From Methanobacteriota archaeon (lineage in GTDB: Archaea; Thermoplasmatota; Poseidoniia; Poseidoniales; Poseidoniaceae), in contig PADF01000008.1 in assembly GCA_002702945.1 (NCBI GenBank), positions 27,090 to 35,117 of the forward strand: DNA of 8,028 bases, in the 5' to 3' direction. The translations under genes and the position numbers were made by a program. The notes beneath the pieces were generated by a model that worked only from the letters and a program-made list of their open reading frames with translations, ran no database searches and was not told where the DNA came from. Position 1 is the stretch's first letter. Every line of letters begins with the position of its first letter. Of the stretch, positions 1 through 6,495 are shown in pieces.

Positions 1-225
1 CCAGGGAGGTATGCTAATGATATTTGGCGCTTCTTGAGCGAGGCAGTTTGCTGTCTTTCTATAATTTTGACATTCGTTTTTGACGCTGTATTTTACAAAG
101 GAAAAGCGGATTGGCAAGCGACCACAGGACAATCTAACACTTGGTCATTAACCGGGATGATTTTTGATATTCTCTTTGCTGGTTTAGTGGTTCTCTTTGG
201 ATTCATGTGGTTCATAGGTGATTAG
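1..225 (+). CDS. C-terminal end of an unidentified membrane protein (5'-truncated by window)
   Basis: The frame is open from the first base to a TAG at 223-225 and gives 74 residues. Two hydrophobic segments are visible: about residues 12-31 (FLSEAVCCLSIILTFVFDAV) and about residues 53-72 (MIFDILFAGLVVLFGFMWFI). A polar loop rich in Gly, Gln, Thr and Trp joins them. A TTG at 34 and a short out-of-frame ATG at 11 are possible starts, but neither is convincing. The coding frame continues upstream of the window, so I read this as the tail of a longer gene. The family is not recognised. It is the only + strand gene at this end and converges on the small membrane protein gene at 374-655. That it is coding at all is judged from the membrane-like composition, so confidence is moderate. 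Confidence 0.5.
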   Translation, partial: PGRYANDIWRFLSEAVCCLSIILTFVFDAVFYKGKADWQATTGQSNTWSLTGMIFDILFAGLVVLFGFMWFIGD

Positions 226-305
226 AGCAAAGGGTAGGGTTGCATATGGCCCATAGAGGACCCATGTGTATAGACGAGATGAATCGAAGGGTGTTATGGA
301 GACCC

Positions 306-330
306 CCTCTTGAAGAGGTGTTATTCCTTT
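306..330 (+). terminator. possible hairpin terminator between convergent genes
   Basis: CCTCTT and AAGAGG arms at 306-318 flank a single G. This would fold as a 4-5 bp stem with a small loop. It is followed on the + strand by a T-rich stretch (TTATTCCTTT, 321-330). It lies about 80 bases after the stop of the + strand gene and about 55 bases after the stop of the opposing gene. It could therefore serve either transcript. The stem is short and the T-run is interrupted, so this is a weak call. Confidence 0.25.
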
Positions 331-373
331 ATCCACTAGCCACAAATGAGATTACTCCAGAAAATGAGGTTAA

Positions 374-655
374 TTACCAGCCACTAAACGCGAATAAATT
401 AAACCAAACCACAAATGAAACACCCAATAAAAACACTAGCAAAGTACCATACATCATAACTCTCTTGTTGCTGGTGTATTCGTAGATCAGGAACCCAATC
501 GCCACCAGTGGTGTTATAATTAGGAGAAAAACAAATTTCTTTGCCCCACTTGAAGTATCTGGTAAAAATAGCAAACCAATAATTGCAGGTACAAGTGGCG
601 CGAAGAAGCCTATCAGGAAAGGCCACAAACGAGATGATTGTCTGTCAGATTCCAT
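374..655 (-). CDS. small three-helix membrane protein, unknown function
   Basis: This is a 93-residue protein. It has a polar, charged N-terminus (MESDRQSSR) and three clear hydrophobic segments at about residues 11-31, 40-58 and 67-89. Short basic linkers (GAKK, TSNKR) separate them. It contains no recognisable catalytic motif and ends in FSGW. The ATG at 655 has no Shine-Dalgarno sequence, but a TATA-like TTAAATTA is centred about 27 bases upstream, which fits a leaderless mRNA starting at the ATG. It lies 111 bases downstream of the five-gene operon on the same strand. It may be an independent unit or may receive read-through, because no oligo-T terminator follows the operon. The opposite strand is also open over part of this gene but reads as low-complexity Asn/Thr-rich sequence. 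The protein family is not recognised. Confidence 0.6.
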   Translation of the reverse strand: MESDRQSSRLWPFLIGFFAPLVPAIIGLLFLPDTSSGAKKFVFLLIITPLVAIGFLIYEYTSNKRVMMYGTLLVFLLGVSFVVWFNLFAFSGW

Positions 656-678
656 ACTAACGGCACCTAGGGTTTTAT

Positions 679-686
679 TAATTTAA
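679..686 (-). promoter_or_regulatory. TATA-like box for the 93-residue membrane protein gene
   Basis: On the - strand the sequence reads TTAAATTA inside an AT-only stretch (675-690). Its centre is about 27 bases upstream of the ATG at 655. That is the spacing expected between an archaeal TATA box and the transcription start, so transcription would start at or next to the ATG. The surrounding stretch is AT-rich, so the exact box is uncertain. Confidence 0.4.
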
Positions 687-718
687 TTTTTAGCCCTGCA
701 TGATTACAGTCACTTTTC

Positions 719-768
719 CAAGGGGTCCCCTTGTATGTACATACAGATACATGGGTACCCATTGTATC
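719..768. repeat. three adjacent palindromes at the 3' end of the operon
   Basis: Three inverted repeats lie side by side. CAAGGGG-T-CCCCTTG covers 719-733. TGTATGTACATACA covers 732-745 and is a perfect 14-base palindrome. ATGGGTACCCAT covers 751-762 and is perfect, extended by GATAC at 746-750 and GTATC at 764-768 with one bulged T at 763. Almost every base in the 50-base stretch takes part. On the - strand the first palindrome begins inside the TGA stop (767-769) of the adenylate-forming enzyme gene. No oligo-T run follows on the - strand, so this is not a textbook archaeal terminator. It could be an mRNA 3'-end structure, a processing or stability element, or a set of protein-binding sites upstream of the gene at 374-655. 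Confidence 0.7.
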
Positions 769-2041
769 AAGTAAATTGCCGATAAATTCTCCTCAACTTA
801 GTGGTTGATGGCGTGTGAGTATATGATGCAATTTCAATTTGCGGTGGCTGTATATTCTTTGATTTCCATAACTCATCAAACCCTTCCATCGATAGATTGC
901 TTAGACCTTCGGGTTTGAGCTGTATTTCGATTTGATTAGGCGCTTTTTGAAGTGCGATATAATTGGTAATTTCATCACTCATCTGCATTATTGCTCTACG
1001 GATAAGATCTGGAACAACTAATTCTATCCCACCATCAGGTTTAGTCAAATGAAACATATCATCTGAGCGACCCATCACCGATGTTATGACTTCTCGCGCA
1101 TCACCACAAGGACACTTTTCCTTCGATGCTACCAAAATATCATTCAATTTGTAACGAATAATTGGTTGTGTTTTGCGCCTAAAGTCGGTTATTATCGGAT
1201 GATACCAACCCTTTTCTTCATCTATCCATTCTTTTTGAATGGCCATCACACCTTCATTGATGTGCAAATTTCCATATTCACAGGTGGCAGCAATCTCGCC
1301 CTCGGTAGAGGAATAAAATTGGTGCAATATAAGACCAAAATGTGACTCGATTTTTTGTTTATCTGTGGCTTCTAAAACCTCAGCTACCGAAACCATTTTT
1401 CTAACTTTGATAGGTGATTCAATATCAGCAAAATGGCTCAAGACACTGGGCGGCCCCATCAATATGTCTAATTCATCATGCAAGATTTGTTCATGTATCT
1501 CATTCAAAGGCTTCATTAAATCGTAAAAACTGAATTTGATTCTATTTGATCCAACTGATTCAAAAGTATTGGAATTTGCACGCAGAATTAATCCGATTTT
1601 ACAACGTTGGAAAATAGATTCGTCAAGGCCCCTAGAGAGCATGAAACCAGCCCAACTAGCCTGTTCCTTTTCACTAACAAAATGCATTCCTCGTGAGCCA
1701 CTAGTGCCTGATGAATAACCGATTGAATACGGTCCGATTTTAGGTGAAAAATCACGGGTTTTTTCTGCCTTATCAGCCAACTGCTTGGCATGATTTACGT
1801 CAATTCTAACCGTCAACAGATCTGCGAGATTTTCCATCATTATTGATTTATCAATCATTGGAAATGATTGCCATTCATCATCTGATTGCCCTTCCCAATA
1901 CCTAGCATAAAATGGAGAATTTCTACGAACAAACCTGATATGACGCTTGATTGCTTTGCGTTGAATAGATTCAATACGCTTCCGACTAGGATATTTTTTT
2001 GGTGTCGTGAAGTAACGAAATAATGTCCTTAATTTTTTCAT
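767..2041 (-). CDS. PaaK/F390-synthetase-related adenylate-forming enzyme
   Basis: This 424-residue protein belongs to the phenylacetate-CoA ligase / coenzyme F390 synthetase superfamily, which activates carboxylates with ATP. Visible landmarks are the phosphate-binding loop SSGTSGSRG (110-118), MGPPSVL (195-201), SVAEVL (218-223), YSSTEG (243-248), INEG (261-264), a TDFRRKTQPIIRYKLND block (285-301), CPCG (310-313), GRSDDM (324-329) and a C-terminal Lys (K415) in TKLRR. The spacing and the ITDF/TQPIIRY/CxCG block fit the 'F390 synthetase-related' branch better than true PaaK. The loop has Ser-Arg where PaaK has Gly-Lys. It is the last gene of the operon. Its ATG overlaps the upstream TAA as TAATG, and GGAGGAG lies 5 bases upstream. 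The substrate is unknown; an acyl acid made by the neighbouring ketosynthase and reductase is the natural inference. Acting as a ligase or condensing enzyme rather than a CoA ligase is also possible. Confidence 0.85.
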   Translation of the reverse strand: MKKLRTLFRYFTTPKKYPSRKRIESIQRKAIKRHIRFVRRNSPFYARYWEGQSDDEWQSFPMIDKSIMMENLADLLTVRIDVNHAKQLADKAEKTRDFSPKIGPYSIGYSSGTSGSRGMHFVSEKEQASWAGFMLSRGLDESIFQRCKIGLILRANSNTFESVGSNRIKFSFYDLMKPLNEIHEQILHDELDILMGPPSVLSHFADIESPIKVRKMVSVAEVLEATDKQKIESHFGLILHQFYSSTEGEIAATCEYGNLHINEGVMAIQKEWIDEEKGWYHPIITDFRRKTQPIIRYKLNDILVASKEKCPCGDAREVITSVMGRSDDMFHLTKPDGGIELVVPDLIRRAIMQMSDEITNYIALQKAPNQIEIQLKPEGLSNLSMEGFDELWKSKNIQPPQIEIASYTHTPSTTKLRRIYRQFT

Positions 2042-3006
2042 TACAACTCCTCCATACCTTCTTCAAACGATTTCTTGGGAGACCAATTTAATGCTTCTTG
2101 GGCGCCTGAAATATCTAATGTTAGTGATTCAGTAACCTGTCTAAGTCCGTAGGGGGTGAGAGTCGGCTCCCACGGTTTACCCGGAATAATTGATGCGGTA
2201 AAACTAGCAAGATGAGCGAGTAAAAATATTGGCAAGTATGGTAGTTTTCGTTGACGGTAAACACCTTCCAATTTATCGGTATAGGCTTTCATGATTGAAT
2301 TGAAAGTTCTTGGATCTCCATTAGAGATATTGTAAAATTTACCTAAACTTCTCTCTGGCGCCTCAATTGCTAAACAGACCGCATCGACGAAGTTTGATAG
2401 ACAGGTTACATCGATTAGTCCGTTACCACCACCTATGGTTTTGTAACTATTCTTGCCAATCAATCGCTTTAATCGAGGAATTAAAGTCTGGTCATCTGGC
2501 CCAAAAACCGCTCTTGGCCTAAGGCCAATCCATTTGTCGCTTGGTTGTGATTGGCAGAACAATTCAGCATCATACTTACTTGCGCCATAATAATGTCTTG
2601 GTCGATATTGTGACTCTGGAGTAGTATCACTATGTGGTAAATCATGTGACATCCGGTCAAAAATAGAGGCTGATGAAATCATAACTATACGTGAGCAAGA
2701 ATTGTCTTGTCCGGCTTGGAAGACATTCTTAGTGCCACCAACATTCGTTTCAAAGAATCGCTTTTTACTTCCAAAGGGTGCTGCATATGCTGCACAATGG
2801 ATAATGACCTCGCAATTCTTTACCGCGGCAGTTAAATCGGCTAAATTTGTTATGTCACACCTTTTAACTTCGAAATTTTGATTCTGCAAATTGTCGATTT
2901 TTGCTGGATTCATGCCGAGGCCAACTACCGAATGACCTAGGTCTCGTAATCTAAACATTACCGCCTTGCCAAGTGTACCTGTAGCACCAGTAACAGCTAT
3001 TTCCAT
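2041..3006 (-). CDS. extended SDR (3-beta-HSD/OleD-like NAD(P)-dependent oxidoreductase)
   Basis: The product is 321 residues, a typical length for an extended short-chain dehydrogenase. The N-terminal Rossmann motif TGATGTLG (6-13) starts almost at the initiator. Asp51 and Ile52 close the second nucleotide-contact region. HCAAYAAPFG (70-79), NVGGTKNV (88-95) and ISSAS (110-114) are standard SDR landmarks. The catalytic YGASK has Tyr140 and Lys144, and LRPRAVFGPDD (162-172) is the usual post-catalytic block. The overall pattern matches the 3-beta-hydroxysteroid dehydrogenase-like branch that includes OleD, which reduces 2-alkyl-3-ketoalkanoates. A hydrophobic patch around 257-275 may be a membrane-contact region. 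The gene starts 13 bases after the membrane protein stop, with GAGGTG 5 bases upstream of the ATG. Reduction of the ketosynthase product is inferred from context; a sugar-nucleotide epimerase role fits less well. Confidence 0.85.
   Translation of the reverse strand: MEIAVTGATGTLGKAVMFRLRDLGHSVVGLGMNPAKIDNLQNQNFEVKRCDITNLADLTAAVKNCEVIIHCAAYAAPFGSKKRFFETNVGGTKNVFQAGQDNSCSRIVMISSASIFDRMSHDLPHSDTTPESQYRPRHYYGASKYDAELFCQSQPSDKWIGLRPRAVFGPDDQTLIPRLKRLIGKNSYKTIGGGNGLIDVTCLSNFVDAVCLAIEAPERSLGKFYNISNGDPRTFNSIMKAYTDKLEGVYRQRKLPYLPIFLLAHLASFTASIIPGKPWEPTLTPYGLRQVTESLTLDISGAQEALNWSPKKSFEEGMEEL
2047..2053 (-). promoter_or_regulatory. Shine-Dalgarno site of the adenylate-forming enzyme gene
   Basis: GGAGGAG on the - strand lies 5 bases before the ATG at 2041, inside the last codons of the upstream reductase gene. 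It fixes the start and, with the TAATG overlap, suggests translational coupling of the two genes. Confidence 0.7.
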
Positions 3007-3011
3007 ACTTA

Positions 3012-3017
3012 CACCTC
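3012..3017 (-). promoter_or_regulatory. Shine-Dalgarno site of the SDR gene
   Basis: GAGGTG on the - strand lies 5 bases upstream of the ATG at 3006, in the 13-base gap after the membrane protein stop codon. It supports the chosen start, which also places the Rossmann motif at residue 6. Confidence 0.65.
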
Positions 3018-3019
3018 GA

Positions 3020-4636
3020 TTATTTGTGAGACACTTTTTGCCAAATTAAAACCATCAATGCCGGCCATGATATTGCCAAAAACCAAGCGAACCAAACGGG
3101 CATAAGTGGCGGGCCATCAACATTAACCGGAATTGCTGTATAGCTGGATTGCCCGTCAACTTCTAGCCAAACCTCTATTGATTGGTTTCCTGAAAAAGGG
3201 AAATTAACTTGGCCATTCCATATTGAATGATTGTTACGATCTTCAAAATTTGTCCGCATTCTGACAGTGTCTTTGTCTGTAGGATAAACTAATTCTATCC
3301 ACGCATCACTTATTTCGGTTGATTCATTATTAGCCGGCAAAATAGACACTTCCGTTTCAATTAACGCCTTTGGGGGCCATATCATGAATTCAACCCACAC
3401 ATATGTCTCATTCACATCGATAAGATATCGTTTTGGAGCATCCAATCCTTCACCTTCTTCTGATAGATGTATCATATGACCGCTGGCGATTGGAGTAAAC
3501 AGTAACAGCATTAATACGCTAACAACTGTAATTTTTCTTGCACTCGGTTTTTTCTGTACAACTGTTATCATTTTATCCTCTGACAATCGCTCAATAGCCG
3601 GACCAAAGCCATAACTCAAAGAAATGAAAGTACGTAAAATAAACACACTAAGCACGGTTGAGAGAAGTGTGTTAAACAAACCAATTTCAGAAGGAATGTA
3701 ATCAATGAATGTTGGAAGCCAAACCACGTCTACGATGATAACTAAAGCAACTAATTTGTTGGGATTTTGTAACACTGAGTATCGTTTTGTCAATAACAAC
3801 ATTGGAAATAACAGCCAAGGTAAGCATTGAGCTGCCCAAGTTGTATGTGGCGAACCTGGTCGGAAATAATGCTCATTTGTCATCATTGCCTCTACAAGAA
3901 ATGGCACTACAACCAAGAATAGTAATTGTGATGCTAGAAGTAAACCGGATAATGCTAGTGCGCCGTTATCACCCAACAATCTATCTGCTAATGGTAAGAA
4001 AATGATCAGTGTAGCACCAGCAAAAATGAGATGGAGCATAATTTGAAAACCAAATATCTCGATAGCCCATACCCTAGGGTCTAGAAAATTTGCAAATGCA
4101 AGATGGAAATGATATACTAAGGCCCAAAGTGTTCCAATAATTATCAAATTTAACCATCTAGGAGTTGCCTCCTTAAGACGATGTTTCATTTGTAAAGCAA
4201 GGACAATTGTAGCAATCTCTACTAGCATTCCACCAGCAAAGGTCCACACATGTGGAGGAGTTATGATAGTCGTATCTACTCCATATGAAGTATGCCAATA
4301 ATCATCATAAAGTCCACCAAGAACTAATGTGATTAATCCACAAACCATCATCCACAAACTCGTTGGAGCTACAAAAGGGCCAATGTAAAATCCGCTTTGT
4401 GCCGGATTTTTAGCAACAAAACTGTTCCAAATAATGTATGAAACAAGCATGATACTTGTTGGAACAATACCTGCCAAAATCATTACATGAGGTGGAGTAA
4501 ACAATTCGTCTCGACCAATATCAGTATGCCACTGAAGGTCAACTGCCAGACCAAATCTCGCAACTATGTGATAGAGACATAATACCACTAAGAACAGTAA
4601 CAAGAAATTATCTTCTCTACTACGTTTTAGTTCCAT
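3020..4636 (-). CDS. polytopic membrane protein with duplicated WHT/TPPHV motif and external C-terminal domain
   Basis: The product is 538 residues. About ten hydrophobic segments fill residues 10-340. A basic loop (KKPSARK, 362-368) leads to another helix at 369-386, then a soluble domain of about 120 residues (387-510) rich in beta-type sequence, and a final helix at 512-533. The charge pattern puts the soluble domain outside the cell. A motif occurs twice: D33-x2-WHT-x2-G-x-D-x3-TPPHV (33-51) and D111-x2-WHT-x2-G-x-D-x4-TPPHV (111-130). Other His residues lie in or near helices (H23, H176, H178, H202). These could bind metal, heme or a quinone-like ligand. The external domain loosely resembles FixH/YtkA-type sandwiches, but this is not certain. 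The ATG at 4636 starts 2 bases after the upstream stop; a GTG at 4651 is an alternative start adding 5 residues. I do not recognise a named family. Its place inside a lipid-like biosynthetic operon suggests processing, use or export of the product. Confidence 0.75.
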   Translation of the reverse strand: MELKRSREDNFLLLFLVVLCLYHIVARFGLAVDLQWHTDIGRDELFTPPHVMILAGIVPTSIMLVSYIIWNSFVAKNPAQSGFYIGPFVAPTSLWMMVCGLITLVLGGLYDDYWHTSYGVDTTIITPPHVWTFAGGMLVEIATIVLALQMKHRLKEATPRWLNLIIIGTLWALVYHFHLAFANFLDPRVWAIEIFGFQIMLHLIFAGATLIIFLPLADRLLGDNGALALSGLLLASQLLFLVVVPFLVEAMMTNEHYFRPGSPHTTWAAQCLPWLLFPMLLLTKRYSVLQNPNKLVALVIIVDVVWLPTFIDYIPSEIGLFNTLLSTVLSVFILRTFISLSYGFGPAIERLSEDKMITVVQKKPSARKITVVSVLMLLLFTPIASGHMIHLSEEGEGLDAPKRYLIDVNETYVWVEFMIWPPKALIETEVSILPANNESTEISDAWIELVYPTDKDTVRMRTNFEDRNNHSIWNGQVNFPFSGNQSIEVWLEVDGQSSYTAIPVNVDGPPLMPVWFAWFLAISWPALMVLIWQKVSHK

Positions 4637-4638
4637 AT

Positions 4639-5343
4639 TTAGAACACCCACTTGGCAGTTGTGGACTTACCCGAGCGGTCTACTATACAATGTTCTAGTG
4701 TATCATCATGTTTATTCATTTGCTGCAAAAATTCATGCATATGTTGCCCTGATAACCAATTTTGATGGCCTAAGAAGTAGTTGTTAGTTGATGCTTGATC
4801 GTGATAATCAACCTTACCTGCACTAACAAATTTGTTGGCTTTAATATTCTCTTCAAAATATCCTAAAGTGGTTAAGTCTGGGTTTAGCTTAGAATTATCA
4901 TGCGTAATTGAGATGCATTTTGGGCCACTGCCAGATAGACCAATAACCGCGACTACACAATATGAATCATAGTCCCAATCACATTGCTTTGTTGGTCGGT
5001 CATCTCCGATACAAAGTAGTGCATACTTACTTGAAAGAGCTGGTAATAAATCTGCTATCGATTGCAGGGCAACATGTGGACTACAACTGCCATCTGTTAC
5101 ATCAAATGCGAAACAGGACTTACTATCGATGCCAATTCCATGGCAGTGTATTTTGAGGCCTCCTTGGATGTGAGTTGCAAATGCTGGTTCTGTCCTAAAA
5201 TGCTCTCTGAACACACCGCCATGAACAATTAAACCAATATCATCTGGATTAACTCCGGCATTTCTCATCGCAATATTAGCTAACTTAATTGTAGATTTTA
5301 ACAAATTGGTATAACCTATTTTCTTACTTTCCCAAGATAACAT
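4639..5343 (-). CDS. short degenerate KAS III-like ketosynthase partner
   Basis: This 234-residue protein resembles the N-terminal half of a thiolase-fold ketosynthase. NAGVNPDDIGLIVHGG (about 28-43) matches the SDIDPNDIDLVINSS region of the upstream ketosynthase. FDVTDGSCSPHVALQSIADL (80-99) aligns with its FDVSNACAG active-site block. In that alignment the nucleophile Cys is replaced by Ser86, with a Cys one place later. No GDGAAA block and no His or Asn triad region can be recognised. The C-terminal 90 residues are short and polar. Normal family length is about 320-350, so this is a shortened, probably non-catalytic subunit. The ATG at 5343 overlaps the stop of the intact ketosynthase gene as TAATG, as expected for a heterodimer made in equal amounts. 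PqsB beside PqsC is a known parallel. A TTG at 5352 is a less likely start. It could instead be a decayed gene, but the frame is intact. Confidence 0.65.
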   Translation of the reverse strand: MLSWESKKIGYTNLLKSTIKLANIAMRNAGVNPDDIGLIVHGGVFREHFRTEPAFATHIQGGLKIHCHGIGIDSKSCFAFDVTDGSCSPHVALQSIADLLPALSSKYALLCIGDDRPTKQCDWDYDSYCVVAVIGLSGSGPKCISITHDNSKLNPDLTTLGYFEENIKANKFVSAGKVDYHDQASTNNYFLGHQNWLSGQHMHEFLQQMNKHDDTLEHCIVDRSGKSTTAKWVF

Positions 5344-6359
5344 TACGACCAATTTTCCACCCCCTTCGGGAGCATGAAGTGCATTGCCAAAATAGCAAGA
5401 CCTGAGCCAAAGGACACTAATATTGCCGTCTCGTCGGTTTTTAGATATCCATTATTTTGTGAAATTTCTAATTGGATGCCGTGAGTTGTTGATGCAGTAT
5501 TTGCTGTCTCTGCAGTATTATTGTGTAAAAAATTGATTTCGCCCATTACATCTGACGCTATTTTTGCTCCTTTTTTTACCGCTTTAGGAGTTGTTGGATG
5601 AGAATAAGTATGATCTATTTCATGCCAATTGATATTCATAAAATCAACAGATCTTTGAAGAAAATTCCCGAGATTATTCATTACACCATCTTGTAACTGT
5701 TTAGCCTTAGTCCTCATTTGTGGACCTGCGTGTGATTTACAAGCCTGTCCAATGCAATGTCTGTTATATTGTGCCATTGTAAACGGTTCACTAAACTTTA
5801 TTCTGCCTTCTTTACTAGATGGGCCAAGAATATACGCGGCGGCACCATCGCCAACTGTTAGAGATGCCATCGCACGCGGGTGAAGATACAAATTTCTTCT
5901 TTTGGCTTCGCCGATAATTGGAGTGATATGTTCTCCAGAAACGACTAATGCATACTTGGATTGGCCACTACGAATTCTCGAGTCTGCAATCATTAACCCG
6001 GTCAACATACCCGCACAGGCGTTAGAAACATCGAATGTTTGAGCGTTGGTGATTCCTAATTCGCTGGCAATCAATGTCGCGAAACTCGGTGACAAATGCT
6101 GACGTAATTGGCTATCCATCTTACTAACTGAAGAATTGATGACTAAATCAATGTCGTTTGGGTCTATATCGGATCTTGATAGAGCTTTTTTTGCGGCTCC
6201 AATAGCTAGTTCAAAACTTCCTTGGCCGTTTGATGCTTCGCGATGTGCCAAAATACCTGTCAATCTAACAAAATCAAGTGAGCGAGGCAAGTCACTTGTC
6301 GATGCAAATGATGTAGTTTCCACTTTTTTGTCAGGCAAAAATCCTGCGAAGGATAGCAT
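5343..6359 (-). CDS. KAS III-like beta-ketoacyl synthase (thiolase fold) with intact triad
   Basis: With the start at 6359 the protein has 338 residues. It begins MLSFAGFLPDKKVET, as KAS III family proteins do. The active-site block FDVSNACAGML places the nucleophile at Cys115. YSHPTTPKA gives His254 and ETANTAST gives Asn287. The order and spacing match the Cys-His-Asn triad of FabH. GDGAAAYILG (about 170-179) and the C-terminal FGSGLAILAM are further family marks. The reaction is expected to be decarboxylative or head-to-head Claisen condensation of acyl thioesters. FabH, OleA, PqsC and HMG-CoA synthase share the fold, and sequence alone does not choose among them. It is the first gene of the operon and overlaps its degenerate partner. 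The start at 6359 is preferred because a TATA-like CTTATATG lies 28 bases upstream. An ATG at 6386 would lie inside that box and add nine polar residues; a TTG at 6398 is also possible. Confidence 0.85.
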   Translation of the reverse strand: MLSFAGFLPDKKVETTSFASTSDLPRSLDFVRLTGILAHREASNGQGSFELAIGAAKKALSRSDIDPNDIDLVINSSVSKMDSQLRQHLSPSFATLIASELGITNAQTFDVSNACAGMLTGLMIADSRIRSGQSKYALVVSGEHITPIIGEAKRRNLYLHPRAMASLTVGDGAAAYILGPSSKEGRIKFSEPFTMAQYNRHCIGQACKSHAGPQMRTKAKQLQDGVMNNLGNFLQRSVDFMNINWHEIDHTYSHPTTPKAVKKGAKIASDVMGEINFLHNNTAETANTASTTHGIQLEISQNNGYLKTDETAILVSFGSGLAILAMHFMLPKGVENWS

Positions 6360-6363
6360 TTGC

Positions 6364-6378
6364 GAGTGAATCTCACTC
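6364..6378. promoter_or_regulatory. palindromic operator candidate at the operon promoter
   Basis: GAGTGA and TCACTC form a perfect inverted repeat with a 3-base centre. If transcription starts near 6359, it occupies about -5 to -19, between the TATA box and the start. Repressor sites in archaea are often found there. If the gene instead begins at 6386, these bases are coding and the symmetry would be accidental. Confidence 0.4.
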
Positions 6379-6383
6379 TCTTG

Positions 6384-6391
6384 CATATAAG
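6384..6391 (-). promoter_or_regulatory. TATA-like box for the five-gene operon
   Basis: On the - strand CTTATATG is centred about 28 bases before the ATG at 6359 and is preceded by an AT-rich stretch (TTGTTAA). There is no Shine-Dalgarno sequence at the gene start, so a leaderless transcript for the whole operon is the simplest reading. The box contains the alternative ATG at 6386. Confidence 0.45.
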
Positions 6392-6495
6392 TTAACAATT
6401 TATTCTAATAGAAAAAGGTTCAACCGACATAATCAAGTTGCTTAACTATCAAAAGATTAACAGAACCATCGGTGAATTGGTATCTATTTAGACAG

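Noticed and set aside
240..485. + strand open frame of 81 residues starting with TTG
   Set aside because: It overlaps the convincing three-helix gene on the other strand for its last third. It reads as Asn/Thr-rich low complexity, has no ribosome site, and its apparent hydrophobic tail comes from the opposite gene's composition.
4639..5343. Pseudogene remnant of a duplicated ketosynthase
   Set aside because: The frame is intact, the start overlaps the upstream stop precisely and the active-site region keeps the family pattern, so a working non-catalytic subunit is more likely.
5343..6359. Reading the ketosynthase as archaeal HMG-CoA synthase of the mevalonate pathway
   Set aside because: The fold and length fit, but the usual partners (acetoacetyl-CoA thiolase and a DUF35 protein) are absent. 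The neighbours are instead a degenerate ketosynthase, an OleD-like reductase and an adenylate-forming enzyme.
767..6359. Calling the operon a true oleABCD olefin cluster
   Set aside because: There is no alpha/beta-hydrolase (OleB), the adenylate-forming enzyme is of the PaaK/F390 branch rather than the OleC type, and the second ketosynthase and membrane protein have no place in that pathway.
6419..6476. Imperfect inverted repeat TTCAACCGA / TCGGTGAA in the divergent intergenic region
   Set aside because: The arms differ by one inserted base and are about 41 bases apart in AT-rich sequence. This is within what chance can give.
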